A stretch of DNA of 64,000 bases from Bacteroidia bacterium (GTDB taxonomy: Bacteria; Bacteroidota; Bacteroidia; Cytophagales; Cyclobacteriaceae), in assembly GCA_030432655.1 (NCBI GenBank), contig JAUILA010000010.1, forward strand, positions 110,441 through 174,440. Reading direction: 5' to 3'. Positions 25,201-34,176 of the stretch are shown one piece after another. The notes below the pieces were generated by a model. It worked only from the letters and a program-made list of their open reading frames with translations. It made no database searches and was not told the origin of the DNA. The stretch's first letter is position 1. Each line of letters begins with the position of its first letter. The position numbers and the translations under genes were made by a program.

Positions 25201-27768
25201 ATGTGGCGCTGCCTGTTCATATTCGCTGGATTATTGCTGTCAGACGGGGGTCTGACTGAACTGTCATCCCCAGCTGCCTCTGAAGCGGTGCATGCGACAG
25301 TCAACCTTGCAAATCCGTTTGACAAAGCTGCAACCCTCAACCTCTATTTCGATGCCTCCGCGACCAACCCGGGATCAGGCACGGAAACAGATCCGTTCGG
25401 CAGGAACAATGAACTCGCACTGACTATTCGGGAGAATTCATCACAGGGAGATACGGTGGCGCTCTGGGTCACCGGTAATGGCCATCAGCATCCGAAGTTC
25501 GATGAGGGGTACGGACAGATCGGTCAGCTGCCGGCCGGGAGAATATACCGTATCCGGGGGTATGGAGAGCAGGCCGTTTTAAGCGGGGCAAAACATATTA
25601 CCGGCTTCAGGCACCAGGGCAATAATATCTGGCGCGTCAGTATCCCGGAAGAAGTCATCGCGCTGTATGTCGACGGGGAATTCGCCAATATGGCCACCGA
25701 CAGCATCATGTACTCCTTTGACTCATACCGGAAACCCATCATGGAAAGCCGCGATCTTTTCGGTAAAAAGCCCGACGGCTACTACAATGGTTGCAAGGTG
25801 GAATCCTCCTACCAGGTGTGGAACCCGTTCAGGGCCGAGGTGGTCAGCTTTACCAATGCATCCGGCACTGCCCGCATTTCCATCGATACGATGCGTGTGC
25901 CCGATCCGATTGCCCCGAACCCGACTCTTTCATTTAAACTTCAGTTCTTCGGCCATCCTGATTTCCTGCAGCCGGAACATCATCCGGCACCCTTCAACTG
26001 GGCCCTGGACAAGGCCGGCGGCTATCTGCATATCTATTCTCCGGTAAATCCGGAAACACTGACCATTGAAGGAGTGATGGCCGACTATGGGATCGAGATA
26101 GGGGCCAGTCCGACCGACGAAATTACCGTCCTGGTCGAGGGCATTACCTTCAGCAAGTTTAAAAAGGACGGCCTGAAGATACGGGGAATCTACCACGACT
26201 GCGTTATCCGGGAGAATAGCTTTAACGACTGCAACCGGAACGGGATCACGCTGCTGGGGGGTGCAGACGAACTGCTCAATGCGAATAACCTGGTGGAGGA
26301 TAACCGGTTTTGCAATTTCGGTGCCGGTGCTATTTTTGCCATGCGTCCCTTCCGGTCCACATTCTCCGGCAATGAAGGATATGCATTGGAAACCACATCG
26401 CATACGGGCTTCCAGGATGCTCCGCTTCCGGGCAATTCGGCCTACGGGGTCAGCGGGTTGGGCGACGCTCTGCACATTAATAATTACACAGGTACCGCAA
26501 ATTCTCAACTGCTGGTTACCCGAAATTCCTTCGCCCGGGCGCAGGTCCACGGAATGACCATTTCCGGCAGGAACAATATGGTTTCCTACAATGAGATCAG
26601 TAATTTCGGCCAGCTGGCGGCAGATGTGGGTGGAATCTATTGCGGCGGAAGCTGGAGCAGGAACAACCAATTTCTGAGGAATACGATCCATCATTCGATG
26701 GGATCGGCCCGTTATGCGGATTCGCCTTATTCTCCTGCCTATGGTATTTACATTGATAACAATGCCTGTGAAGCGTATGTCCGGGAAAACCGGGTCTTTT
26801 CCTGCGATGCAGGCACATTTATCAATGTGGGAGCGGATAATTCGGAGGTGACGGACAACCTGTTTGCGGACAACCGGTATAATATCCAGGTGCGCCATGA
26901 GTACCGGGGAAACATCAACCAGGCTGATAACCTGAAAATTACCGGAAACACCATGCTGCTCCTTGGCCGGGACCAGCGCCATTTTTATTTGTATGCGCCG
27001 TTCGACGCCGAAGAATCACCTTATCAGAAGGGAATTATTGATCACAACAGGTATTTCTGCGCGGTACGCGGGGCCGCGTTCAGTCCGATGCTGGACGGCC
27101 TCAATTCCACCCGTATGAATGAAGGGGTCAGTTTTGCCAACTGGCAGGCGCTTACCGGGTATGATGAACACAGCACGGAGCAATACCTGGCAACCCCGGA
27201 ATATGCCACCGGGAAATTGATTGAAATCAGAAATAGCTTTTCCCGGAACCAGAGGATCCTAACCAGTGCCGGAGCCGGTGATTTCAGTGATGATATGGCC
27301 GGAATTTCCCTGACGGGACCGGCGGCAGTCATTGGAGACGGAGAATTGTTTCAGGCAACTTTCGATGCGGAGAATACCCGGGCCGGCGGTGTACTTGAGG
27401 CACGACTCCTGCACTCCGGCGGGTACGTGGAAGGATTCAGCGCCTTTTTTACAACTGCTGAGGAAGCGCGGACTTTCACATTTAGCTGGGAGAATAATAC
27501 AGGGGCGGATGTAAGGCTGACAGACATTGTCTTTAGGGCCAGGGGGGTCGACGGTTCGCGGTATTCACAGGAAATCAAGCGGTTGGTTACAGGCAAAACC
27601 GGGACATTCACTAAAACCGAACCGGTCCTGCTGAGCACCGGGCTTGACAGTGAGATTTTCAATGGCCGGTGGACTTTACCCGACGGTACCGAGGTGGACG
27701 AAACCTGTGTTTATAAAGACCTGCCCCAGATCACCACTAATAATTCGCCGAAGCCTTTGTTGCGGTAG
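25201..27768 (+). CDS. Secreted right-handed parallel beta-helix protein
   Basis: From MWRCLFIFAGLLLS (ATG 25201) the protein has 855 residues and a signal peptide. After a leader comes LYFDASATNPGSGTETDP, a start common to right-handed beta-helix proteins. Residues about 300-640 show repeated N-rich rungs (DCVIRENSFNDCNRNGITL, NNLVEDNRF, EVTDNLFADNRYNIQV), fitting the PF13229 beta-helix. The C-terminal 150 residues form a beta-sandwich-like region without a clear T9SS tail. Such proteins are often polysaccharide lyases or carbohydrate-binding proteins; no catalytic set is recognisable. A TATTTTTG -7-like box ends 6 bases before this ATG, so the transcript may be nearly leaderless. It is divergent from the polysaccharide operon. 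Confidence 0.8.
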   Translation: MWRCLFIFAGLLLSDGGLTELSSPAASEAVHATVNLANPFDKAATLNLYFDASATNPGSGTETDPFGRNNELALTIRENSSQGDTVALWVTGNGHQHPKFDEGYGQIGQLPAGRIYRIRGYGEQAVLSGAKHITGFRHQGNNIWRVSIPEEVIALYVDGEFANMATDSIMYSFDSYRKPIMESRDLFGKKPDGYYNGCKVESSYQVWNPFRAEVVSFTNASGTARISIDTMRVPDPIAPNPTLSFKLQFFGHPDFLQPEHHPAPFNWALDKAGGYLHIYSPVNPETLTIEGVMADYGIEIGASPTDEITVLVEGITFSKFKKDGLKIRGIYHDCVIRENSFNDCNRNGITLLGGADELLNANNLVEDNRFCNFGAGAIFAMRPFRSTFSGNEGYALETTSHTGFQDAPLPGNSAYGVSGLGDALHINNYTGTANSQLLVTRNSFARAQVHGMTISGRNNMVSYNEISNFGQLAADVGGIYCGGSWSRNNQFLRNTIHHSMGSARYADSPYSPAYGIYIDNNACEAYVRENRVFSCDAGTFINVGADNSEVTDNLFADNRYNIQVRHEYRGNINQADNLKITGNTMLLLGRDQRHFYLYAPFDAEESPYQKGIIDHNRYFCAVRGAAFSPMLDGLNSTRMNEGVSFANWQALTGYDEHSTEQYLATPEYATGKLIEIRNSFSRNQRILTSAGAGDFSDDMAGISLTGPAAVIGDGELFQATFDAENTRAGGVLEARLLHSGGYVEGFSAFFTTAEEARTFTFSWENNTGADVRLTDIVFRARGVDGSRYSQEIKRLVTGKTGTFTKTEPVLLSTGLDSEIFNGRWTLPDGTEVDETCVYKDLPQITTNNSPKPLLR

Positions 27769-27778
27769 GGTAATAAGC

Positions 27779-28053
27779 CTGTCATCCCTGGCTCGCCGGC
27801 AGGCAGGTCGGGGACACGGCCGAAGGACGTGTAACCCGAGATCCAGCAGCTACGAAGACGTATTGTATGGTCTCATTGATAAACTGTCACCCCCGTCCGG
27901 TAACGTGAACGAGTGAGTCTACTTCCAAACGGGGGTCTGGGATCGAAGATCCCGGTTATTTGAAAGAGTAGGGAGTTATTCTAAAATTACGAAGGATACT
28001 TTTTCATAGCTACTGGATCCCGGATCTCGCTGTCGCTCGTCCAGGATGACAAT
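27779..28053. repeat. Composite hairpin repeat, copy 1
   Basis: Three modules: an inverted type A unit (27779-27865, CTGTCATCC ... CCCGAGATCCAGCAGCTACG), a type B unit (about 27888-27965, CTGTCACCCCCGTCCG ... CGGGGGTCTGGGATCG) and a forward type A unit ending CCAGGATGAC. Type B can fold through its CCCCCGT/ACGGGGG arms and a GGGATCGAAGATCCC hairpin. A 21-bp near-palindrome (27787-27807, reverse orientation) is inserted in the first unit. The other copies are at 31111, 33935 and 34747. It lies between two convergently unrelated genes and encodes nothing I can recognise. Confidence 0.8.
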
Positions 28054-28064
28054 CCTGAGGGCAT

Positions 28065-28158
28065 CCCTCTGCCTCTACCTCTCCTTCTGTCTTCCCTTAC
28101 TCCCTCTCCTTCTCCTTCTGTTTCCCCCTCTCCCCCCTTTTCTCTTTCTCCTTTCTCC
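28065..28158. repeat. Polypyrimidine low-complexity tract
   Basis: About 94 bases are almost only C and T on the plus strand (CTCTGCCTCTACCTCTCC and so on), just upstream of the acylase gene. The tract makes a false 45-residue leucine/proline extension of that gene. A matching purine-rich tract lies after the two-gene unit at 30986-31035. Confidence 0.85.
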
Positions 28159-28180
28159 AAAAACATCTATCTTAAAGTCC

Positions 28181-30625
28181 ATGAAAATAGTGCGCACCGT
28201 CATTGTCCTCCTGATCACCATTGCGTGGTGTGTTTTCCTCTCCAACCGCTGGGTTATCGGCGGATCGCCGGTGCCCCCGCTGGGTAAATTCCTGGATCCG
28301 TTTAATGGCTTCTGGCAGAATGCCAGCTCTGAAAATTATCCTTATTCCGGCGAGGTGAATATCCCCGAACTGGCCGACAGCGTGACGGTGAGCTATGATG
28401 TATATGGTATCCCCCATGTCTTCGCGCAGAATGTGCCCGACCTGATGCGTGTCCAGGGCTACCTGGTAGCGCAGCACCGGTTGTGGCAGATGGAATTCCA
28501 GACACATGCCGCCGCGGGAAGGGTGTCCGAGATCATTGGTCCGAACGGACTGAACTTTGATCGCCTGCAGCGGCGCAAGGGCATGCTCCTGGGCGCCGAC
28601 AAATCGATGGAAAAGTACATGCAGGATCCTGAAACCGCACCGTTAATCACGGCCTACGCTGAAGGAGTTAACGCCTATATTAATTCGCTCAGCTACAGCG
28701 ACCTGCCGGTGGAATACAAGCTCCTGGCCTATGAGCCCGAAGCATGGACCGCTTACAAAACGGCACTCATTCTCCAGTACATGATTGACGAGCTCACTGG
28801 CTTTGATGAGGACCTGGAGAATACGAATGCGCTGGCCTGGCTGGGCAAGGAGGAATTTGATTTTCTATTCCCGGAATACCCGCAGGGTATCCAGCCGGTC
28901 GCTCCTACCGGAAGCGATAATGGCTGGGACTTTGATGTGCTGGAATCACCGGAAGATTCAATCACCTTTGTGTCCGACAAAACCAATATCAGGATGCCAA
29001 AACCGGATCCGGATAATGGCAGCAATAACTGGGCAGTTGCCGGCAGAAAAACGGCCTCCGGCGATCCGATCCTGGCGAATGACACGCACCTGGGACTTAA
29101 TCTCCCCTCTCTTTGGATCCTGATGCAGCTGAAAGCGCCGGGGTACAATGTCCTTGGATTTACCTTTGCCGGTCAGCCGGGCATCACGATCGGATTTAAC
29201 GAGTCCAATGCCTGGGCATTTACCAACGGCCCGCGCGACCACCGGGACTGGTACCAGATCAGATTTATTGATGAAGCCCGGATCAATTATGCCTACAACG
29301 GAAGTATTACAGAGGCTGAATTGTCCGTTGAAGAATTCGAGATCCGGGGGGAAGATACTTTTTATGATACGATCCGGCATACGGTTCACGGGCCGGTGGT
29401 CTATGATGAATCATATCAAACGGGAAATCCGAAAAAGAATTACGCCCTTCGGTGGATTGGTCATGATGCTTCCATGGTCCTTAAAACGATCCTGGACCTG
29501 AATCAAAGCAAAAACTACGATGATTACCTTGAGGCCATACAGTACTGGGATGCGCCGCCGCAAAATATCATTTTCGCCTCCAAGAACGGCGATATTGCCA
29601 TCTGGAACCAGGGTCATTTTCCGTTGAAACAGAAAGGCCAGGGTAAATTCCTGATGGAAGGTGAAAATCCTGCCAACGAATGGAACACTTACATTCCAAA
29701 AGACCAGAGCCCCTTTCAGCATAATCCGGACAGGGGCTACGTTAGTTCGGCCAATCAGCATTCCGTGGATCAGGAGTATCCGTACTGGGTGTATGACTCC
29801 CGCTACGAGTACCACCGGAACCGGGTGATCAATAACCAGCTGGATACCATGACCAACATTACCGTCAAGGATATGATGGACCTGCACAATCAGTCTTTGG
29901 GCATGAAGGCGGTGGACCTGCTACCCTTTTTCCTGGCGACGATGGACAGCGTTAACAACGTATCCGGAAGGAAAAAGGAGGTGCTTGACGAGCTGGCGGA
30001 CTGGGATATGCATTATGATGTGGAAGAGGTTGCCCCGGTTTATTTTAACATGTGGTTTGACCAGGTGTACCGGTTGCTTTGGGATGAATTCATTGCGATG
30101 GAGGTGCCCGTCGCTTACCCAACAAGCTATTTCACCACGTTGTTCCTTAAGGATACTACGGCACATGTGTTTCTTCAGAATAATTCGCTTGAAGGAACGG
30201 AAACCCGTGCCGAACTTATTTCTACGGCGCTTGATTCGGCCATTGCCAGTTTTGACGACTGGGCGGCCCGCGATGAATTGGATGATAACTGGGGATACTA
30301 TAAGGACACCTACGTCAGACACCTGGCGGACCTGGGAGGCAGTCTGGCGCCATTCAGCCGCTATCATGTGATGGTTAACGGAGAATCTGACGCGATCAAT
30401 TCAACCAAACGCAATCATGGTCCTTCCCAGCGGATGGTGGTTCAGCTGAGTGATCCGCCTCAGGCATGGGGTATTTATCCGGGCGGTCAATCAGGCAATC
30501 CGGGTAGTCCGTTGTATGAGAATATGATTGACATGTGGCGTGACGGAGAATACATTCCACTGGAACTCATGCGGCGACCCGGCAACGATCAAACAGTATT
30601 CACTCAAAAATTCACCGCAGACTGA
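28181..30625 (+). CDS. Penicillin acylase family protein (S45, N-terminal nucleophile hydrolase)
   Basis: I start it at MKIVRTVIVLL (28181), giving 814 residues with an N-terminal signal or anchor helix. The alpha-subunit region has VSYDVYGIPHVFAQN and YLVAQHRLWQMEF. The autocatalytic junction is DNGSNNWAVAGRKT; Ser281 would become the N-terminal nucleophile of the beta subunit. Downstream are DTHLGLNLPSLW and the long DHRDWYQIRF part of the beta chain, and it ends in the NHGPSQRMVVQL region typical of the family. Members cleave amide bonds of beta-lactams, acyl-homoserine lactones or acyl peptides; the substrate here is unknown. The next gene starts 2 bases after its stop. Confidence 0.93.
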   Translation: MKIVRTVIVLLITIAWCVFLSNRWVIGGSPVPPLGKFLDPFNGFWQNASSENYPYSGEVNIPELADSVTVSYDVYGIPHVFAQNVPDLMRVQGYLVAQHRLWQMEFQTHAAAGRVSEIIGPNGLNFDRLQRRKGMLLGADKSMEKYMQDPETAPLITAYAEGVNAYINSLSYSDLPVEYKLLAYEPEAWTAYKTALILQYMIDELTGFDEDLENTNALAWLGKEEFDFLFPEYPQGIQPVAPTGSDNGWDFDVLESPEDSITFVSDKTNIRMPKPDPDNGSNNWAVAGRKTASGDPILANDTHLGLNLPSLWILMQLKAPGYNVLGFTFAGQPGITIGFNESNAWAFTNGPRDHRDWYQIRFIDEARINYAYNGSITEAELSVEEFEIRGEDTFYDTIRHTVHGPVVYDESYQTGNPKKNYALRWIGHDASMVLKTILDLNQSKNYDDYLEAIQYWDAPPQNIIFASKNGDIAIWNQGHFPLKQKGQGKFLMEGENPANEWNTYIPKDQSPFQHNPDRGYVSSANQHSVDQEYPYWVYDSRYEYHRNRVINNQLDTMTNITVKDMMDLHNQSLGMKAVDLLPFFLATMDSVNNVSGRKKEVLDELADWDMHYDVEEVAPVYFNMWFDQVYRLLWDEFIAMEVPVAYPTSYFTTLFLKDTTAHVFLQNNSLEGTETRAELISTALDSAIASFDDWAARDELDDNWGYYKDTYVRHLADLGGSLAPFSRYHVMVNGESDAINSTKRNHGPSQRMVVQLSDPPQAWGIYPGGQSGNPGSPLYENMIDMWRDGEYIPLELMRRPGNDQTVFTQKFTAD

Positions 30626-30627
30626 TC

Positions 30628-30984
30628 ATGCAACACTTTCTTAAATTTCTCCTGATCCTGATACTGGCCTGGTTGTCCAGCCTGATTGTTCCCTTCTGGG
30701 GAGTAGCCGTTGCCGGATTCGTTGCCAGTCTGATTGTCCGCAGCTCCTATCTGTCCAGCTTTCTCATCGGATTTATTGCGATTTTCATCCTGTGGGGCTC
30801 CATGGCCTTTTACATTGATACGGAAACGTCAAGTATCCTGACCGACCGGGTCGGTGCCATTCTCACCGTGGACCCGCCCATCCTTATCCTGATCACCGCC
30901 CTGCTCGGAGGCCTCACCGGAGGACTGGGAAGTCTTTCTGGCAGCCTGGTGAGGGGAAAGCCGCCGTCGGAGGAATATTATTAG
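30628..30984 (+). CDS. Small integral membrane protein, unknown function
   Basis: The 118-residue protein is almost entirely hydrophobic, with about four membrane segments (FLKFLLILILAWLSSLIV, VAVAGFVASLIV, SFLIGFIAIFILWG, ILILITALLGGLTGG). The last is glycine-rich, and the tail ends SLVRGKPPSEEYY. It begins 2 bases after the acylase stop and must be co-transcribed with it. I recognise no family. Pairing with the acylase suggests a membrane partner, but this is inference. Confidence 0.8.
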   Translation: MQHFLKFLLILILAWLSSLIVPFWGVAVAGFVASLIVRSSYLSSFLIGFIAIFILWGSMAFYIDTETSSILTDRVGAILTVDPPILILITALLGGLTGGLGSLSGSLVRGKPPSEEYY

Positions 30985-30985
30985 A

Positions 30986-31035
30986 ACAGAGGGGGAAAGA
31001 GAGTGAGATAGTGAAAGAAAGAAAGAGAGAGAGAA
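30986..31035. repeat. Polypurine low-complexity tract
   Basis: About 50 bases of nearly pure A/G on the plus strand (GAGGGGGAAAGAGAGTGAGA, then GAAAGAAAGAAAGAGAGAGAG). With the polypyrimidine tract at 28065-28158 it brackets the acylase / membrane-protein pair. Confidence 0.8.
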
Positions 31036-31067
31036 TGATGGTCTGAGCGTGGACGCTAAGACCATCA
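31036..31067. other. Near-perfect inverted repeat (hairpin)
   Basis: TGATGGTCT-G-AGCGT, loop GG, ACGCT-A-AGACCATCA: 14 of 15 positions pair, with one G/A mismatch. No T-run follows on either strand, so it is not a standard intrinsic terminator, although it lies just after the acylase transcription unit and could block exonucleases or act as a cruciform. Confidence 0.7.
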
Positions 31068-31110
31068 ATGGTTCGAGAATTGAGCATACAGTGCGCGTGA
31101 GTAAAAAAGT

Positions 31111-31360
31111 CTGTCACCCCCGTCCGCAAACCTGAACGAGTGCTTGTCTCTCCAAACGGGGGTCTGGGATCGGCAGATCCCCGGTTAGCCGGAAGAGTAC
31201 GCCAGGAAAATCAAAGGATTAAAGAGTACGTCTCCGTAGCTGCTGGATCCCGGGTTCTGCTTCACAGCCCCAGGATGACGGCGGGTGAGTGCTGGATCCC
31301 GGGTTCTGCTTCGCAGCCCCAGGATGACGCCGGGTGGGTATCTGTCACCCCCGTCGGATA
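31111..31360. repeat. Composite hairpin repeat, copy 2
   Basis: It begins with a type B unit (CTGTCACCCCCGTCCG ... ACGGGGGTCTGGGATCGG), then a spacer and two tandem type A-like units (CTGGATCCCGGGTTCTGCTTC(A/G)CAGCCCCAGGATGACG is repeated at about 31241 and 31290), and a partial type B start (CTGTCACCCCCGTCGG). About 150 bases are nearly identical to copy 4 (34747-34900). It fills the space between the small membrane protein and the BLUF gene. Confidence 0.8.
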
Positions 31361-31361
31361 A

Positions 31362-31778
31362 TCAGAAAAACTTACTGATCACAGCCGGAATGTTGTTGCC
31401 TGATGTTTCTTTCCCAGCCACAATGTTTTCAAAGAGCTTTGATTCGTCTTTACTAAGATTCGTCAAGAAGTTTATATTGTCTTCATTGAATTCTTTGGCT
31501 CCCATTTGCCAGCTCGGAAAAATACGGTCCTGAATATTTCCAATATGTACCAGACGAACATTTTTATGTCGTTCGTCCAGCTTGATCTTATCATATAGTG
31601 CTGTAATCTTTTGGTAGTCGCCTTCCAGGTACTGGACAAACCGCTTGTCCGAATAAAGAAGAACGCCGGTCGCATCATTGTGCGTGTTATTCCGCTGGCA
31701 GGCTTGAAGGATCTTATCAATCTCAGGTTGCGTACATTTCGAATTACGCTGGCTAACATAAACAAGGTAAGAAAGCAT
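31362..31778 (-). CDS. BLUF-domain blue-light sensor
   Basis: From MLSYLVYVSQ (31778) the protein has 138 residues. It carries the BLUF (flavin blue-light sensor) hallmarks: the tyrosine in YVS (Tyr7), asparagines in RNNTHND, ATGVLLYSDKRFVQYLEG with the flavin-contacting glutamine (Gln49), and DERHKNVRL plus RIFPSWQMGAKEF. The C-terminal 40 residues lack an output domain, so it is a short BLUF protein that must signal through a partner. An in-frame ATG exists at 31808, but the later start matches the family. No recognisable partner is next to it; a DUF1206 gene lies divergently. Confidence 0.93.
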   Translation of the reverse strand: MLSYLVYVSQRNSKCTQPEIDKILQACQRNNTHNDATGVLLYSDKRFVQYLEGDYQKITALYDKIKLDERHKNVRLVHIGNIQDRIFPSWQMGAKEFNEDNINFLTNLSKDESKLFENIVAGKETSGNNIPAVISKFF

Positions 31779-31968
31779 AGTATTGACATTAAGGTGTTTA
31801 AACATCAATATATTCTAAACAGCTTAAAAATGTAACCAGGTGGCTCAAAGTCAACGTAATGTGTGGAACCTTTTCCACTCAGCCTATTAATAATCCGCCG
31901 ACCAGGGCCTTCAGAGGCGAGGCACGGTATTCGATATTCAAATGGCATAACCAACGAAAATTTATGCT

Positions 31969-32817
31969 ATGAATACATCTTCTATCTCTCAAAGTGCGCA
32001 CCAGGCCAAAGCCAAGTTCGAGTACACGGACTGGAAAGAGAAAATGGCGCGGGTAGGCCATGCCGCCAAAGGAACCGTCTACGGCATCGCAGGTGTGCTG
32101 ACGCTTATGGCAGCTTTTAACATGGGCGGTCAGAAAGCCGGAAAACTACAGGTTATTGAATTCCTTCAGAATCAGCCGTTCGGAAAAGTGCTGGTCATCC
32201 TGATGGCCATCGGACTGGCCTGTTACGCATTCTTCCGTTTTATCCAGGCAGCTGGTAAATCCGAAAGACTTCAGCAGAAATCAGAAGGAAAAAGAAAGGC
32301 ATTGAAAGCAGGTTTTATTATTAGTGGTATTATCTATATGGCGCTTGCCGTATATGCGATCACACAAGTTACCGGCAGCAGCTCAGGTGGCGGAAACAGT
32401 AAAGGCTGGCTCGCACAAATGATGTCGAATGACTGGGGAATTGTGCTTATTTATATCGCCGCCGGATTACTCTTAATCAAAGCGATCTATCAATTTGTCA
32501 AAGTTGCCAATAAAGATTATTACGAAGATGTCCGTGGGTTCAATGTCGGTGTAGACAAAGCCCGTGATATCGTCCGTAAAGCAGGTGCCTGGGGATTCAT
32601 TTCCCGCGGTGTACTTATTGCGATTACCGCTTATTTCTTCTTCCAGGCAGCGAATCAGCATGATCCTTCAGAAATCCAGGGATCATCCGGAGCATTCTCC
32701 TTCCTCCAGCAAATGTCCAGCGGACCCTGGTTGGTAGGTGCTATTGCATTCGGACTGATATGCTACGCGGTTTACATGATCGTAGTGGCCATGTATAAGC
32801 AATTTCACATACGATAG
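31969..32817 (+). CDS. DUF1206 membrane protein
   Basis: The 282-residue protein contains three repeats of a two-helix DUF1206 unit: ARVGHAAKGTVYGIAGVLTL with GKVLVILMAIGLACYAFFRF, then KRKALKAGFIISGIIYMALA with a LIYIAAGLLLI partner, then GAWGFISRGVLIAITAYFFF with WLVGAIAFGLICYAVYMIV. Six membrane helices are expected. The function is unknown. The AI-2E family gene starts 9 bases after its stop, so the two form an operon. Confidence 0.92.
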   Translation: MNTSSISQSAHQAKAKFEYTDWKEKMARVGHAAKGTVYGIAGVLTLMAAFNMGGQKAGKLQVIEFLQNQPFGKVLVILMAIGLACYAFFRFIQAAGKSERLQQKSEGKRKALKAGFIISGIIYMALAVYAITQVTGSSSGGGNSKGWLAQMMSNDWGIVLIYIAAGLLLIKAIYQFVKVANKDYYEDVRGFNVGVDKARDIVRKAGAWGFISRGVLIAITAYFFFQAANQHDPSEIQGSSGAFSFLQQMSSGPWLVGAIAFGLICYAVYMIVVAMYKQFHIR

Positions 32818-32826
32818 TATAGCGAC

Positions 32827-33858
32827 ATGCCGAAAGAGATATTCAAAAGGGCCGTTCTGGCCCTTTTATTTCTGACATTATTCTTCGGCGGACTCTATTT
32901 TGCCGGAGGATTTCTAAAACCGCTGTCTGTGGCTTTACTGCTTGCCTTTGTCCTGTTGCCAGTAGGCAGATGGCTGGAGAATAAAGGACTTGACCGACTA
33001 TGGAGTTCACTTATTTGTGTGATGATCTTTATCGCCGTTCTGGCAGGAATTGGCGGATTGGTTGCTTATCAGGGGCAGCAGTTCGGTGAACAATACACAG
33101 AACTTAAAGAGCAGGCTTCTGAATCCTTTGATGAGGTAACTAAGAAAGCTGCTGACCGGCTGGGCCTTTCCAAGGATGAACTTGTCGAAAAAATGCGGAC
33201 TAATTCGCTGAGCAGTATTAAAAGCGTCCTGCAGAGAACAATTATGGGGATTTCCTCATCCATGGCAGATCTTATGCTGATCATCGTTTATATTTTTGCT
33301 TTCCTCTATTACAGAAGACACTTCAAGAAATTCTTTATCAAGCTTTTCCATGAGGAGCGACGTGAGAAGATCACAGGTATCCTTCAGGAATCTATAGATG
33401 CAGCACTTCTGTATCTGCGCGGAAAAGTGATACTGATTGGAATACTGGCCGTTTGTTATTCGATCGGACTTACCCTGATCGGGATACAATTTGGCGTGTT
33501 TTATGGAATCCTGGCAGCCTTGCTGAGCATCATTCCCTATATCGGAAACATTATCGGTGGTGGTTTACCTTTGTTTACGGCCCTGCTTTCCGGCAACACA
33601 ACCGGAGCATTGATGGTCATAGGATTATTCACTGTAATTCAGTTTATAGAAAGTTATATTCTCACGCCGCAAATCGTGGGTAAAAAAGTTGACCTGCATC
33701 CGCTGATCACGATTCTGTCCGTAGTACTTGGCGGCAGCCTGTGGGGCGTGGTCGGCATGATCATCGCTATCCCCTATCTCGGGATTACGATGGTGATATT
33801 ACAGTATATCCCCAAAATGGAGCCCTATGCCTTTTTGTTAAAGGAGAATGAGGATTGA
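32827..33858 (+). CDS. AI-2E family transporter (UPF0118)
   Basis: The 343-residue protein is of the AI-2 exporter / UPF0118 superfamily: an N-terminal pair of helices ending FVLLPVGRWLENKGLDR, a soluble helical insert (about 80-145), and the C-terminal membrane bundle with LAALLSIIPYIGNIIGGGLP, ESYILTPQIVGKKVDLHPL and GVVGMIIAIPYLGI, the most conserved part of the family. Members move small organic signals, Na+ or ions; substrate cannot be inferred. It is transcribed with the DUF1206 gene. Confidence 0.93.
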   Translation: MPKEIFKRAVLALLFLTLFFGGLYFAGGFLKPLSVALLLAFVLLPVGRWLENKGLDRLWSSLICVMIFIAVLAGIGGLVAYQGQQFGEQYTELKEQASESFDEVTKKAADRLGLSKDELVEKMRTNSLSSIKSVLQRTIMGISSSMADLMLIIVYIFAFLYYRRHFKKFFIKLFHEERREKITGILQESIDAALLYLRGKVILIGILAVCYSIGLTLIGIQFGVFYGILAALLSIIPYIGNIIGGGLPLFTALLSGNTTGALMVIGLFTVIQFIESYILTPQIVGKKVDLHPLITILSVVLGGSLWGVVGMIIAIPYLGITMVILQYIPKMEPYAFLLKENED

Positions 33859-33934
33859 GTTATTGATGAGATAGTCTGAGATGGTCGTCCGCGCTACAAC
33901 CGGAAATAGTTCCACTGTTGGGAGTCCATCTTCA

Positions 33935-34137
33935 CTGTCACCCCCGTCCGTTTTCTTATTCAAGTACTTCTACTTCCAGACGGGGGTCTGGGATCGAAGA
34001 TCCCGGTAAGATTCAATATTACTTCTCTGTAGCCACGGGATCTCGGGTTACACGACCTGCGGTCGTGTCCACGAGATGACAGACTGTATATCTTCGGCCG
34101 TGTGCACGACCTGCCTGCCGGCGAGGCAGTGATGTCA
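33935..34137. repeat. Composite hairpin repeat, copy 3
   Basis: Type B unit (33935-34010) followed by a type A unit (CGGGATCTCGGGTTACACGA ... TCCACGAGATGACAG) that has no palindrome inserted (empty site at 34074/34075), and then a partial second unit whose CACGA is followed by the inserted palindrome at 34110-34129. It lies in the gap between the AI-2E family gene and the DUF4920 gene, so copy 3 shows empty and filled sites side by side. Confidence 0.8.
34110..34129. repeat. Inserted 20-bp near-palindrome (CCTGCCTGCCGGCGAGGCAG)
   Basis: Variant of the perfect palindrome at 37761-37780 with one extra G after the centre. It follows CACGA and precedes TGATG, the same site occupied in repeat copy 4. 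Confidence 0.75.
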
Positions 34138-34176
34138 AATTATACCCACTTGGGTCATGTCCCCGATGACAGCCAA

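Noticed and set aside
25930..26982. Long open frame (350 codons) on the minus strand
   Set aside because: It is antisense to the beta-helix gene, whose GC-rich codons reduce stops on the other strand; no domain or signal is seen in it.
28046..28180. Leucine/proline-rich N-terminal extension of the penicillin acylase
   Set aside because: It is the translation of a polypyrimidine tract; the proper signal segment starts at 28181.
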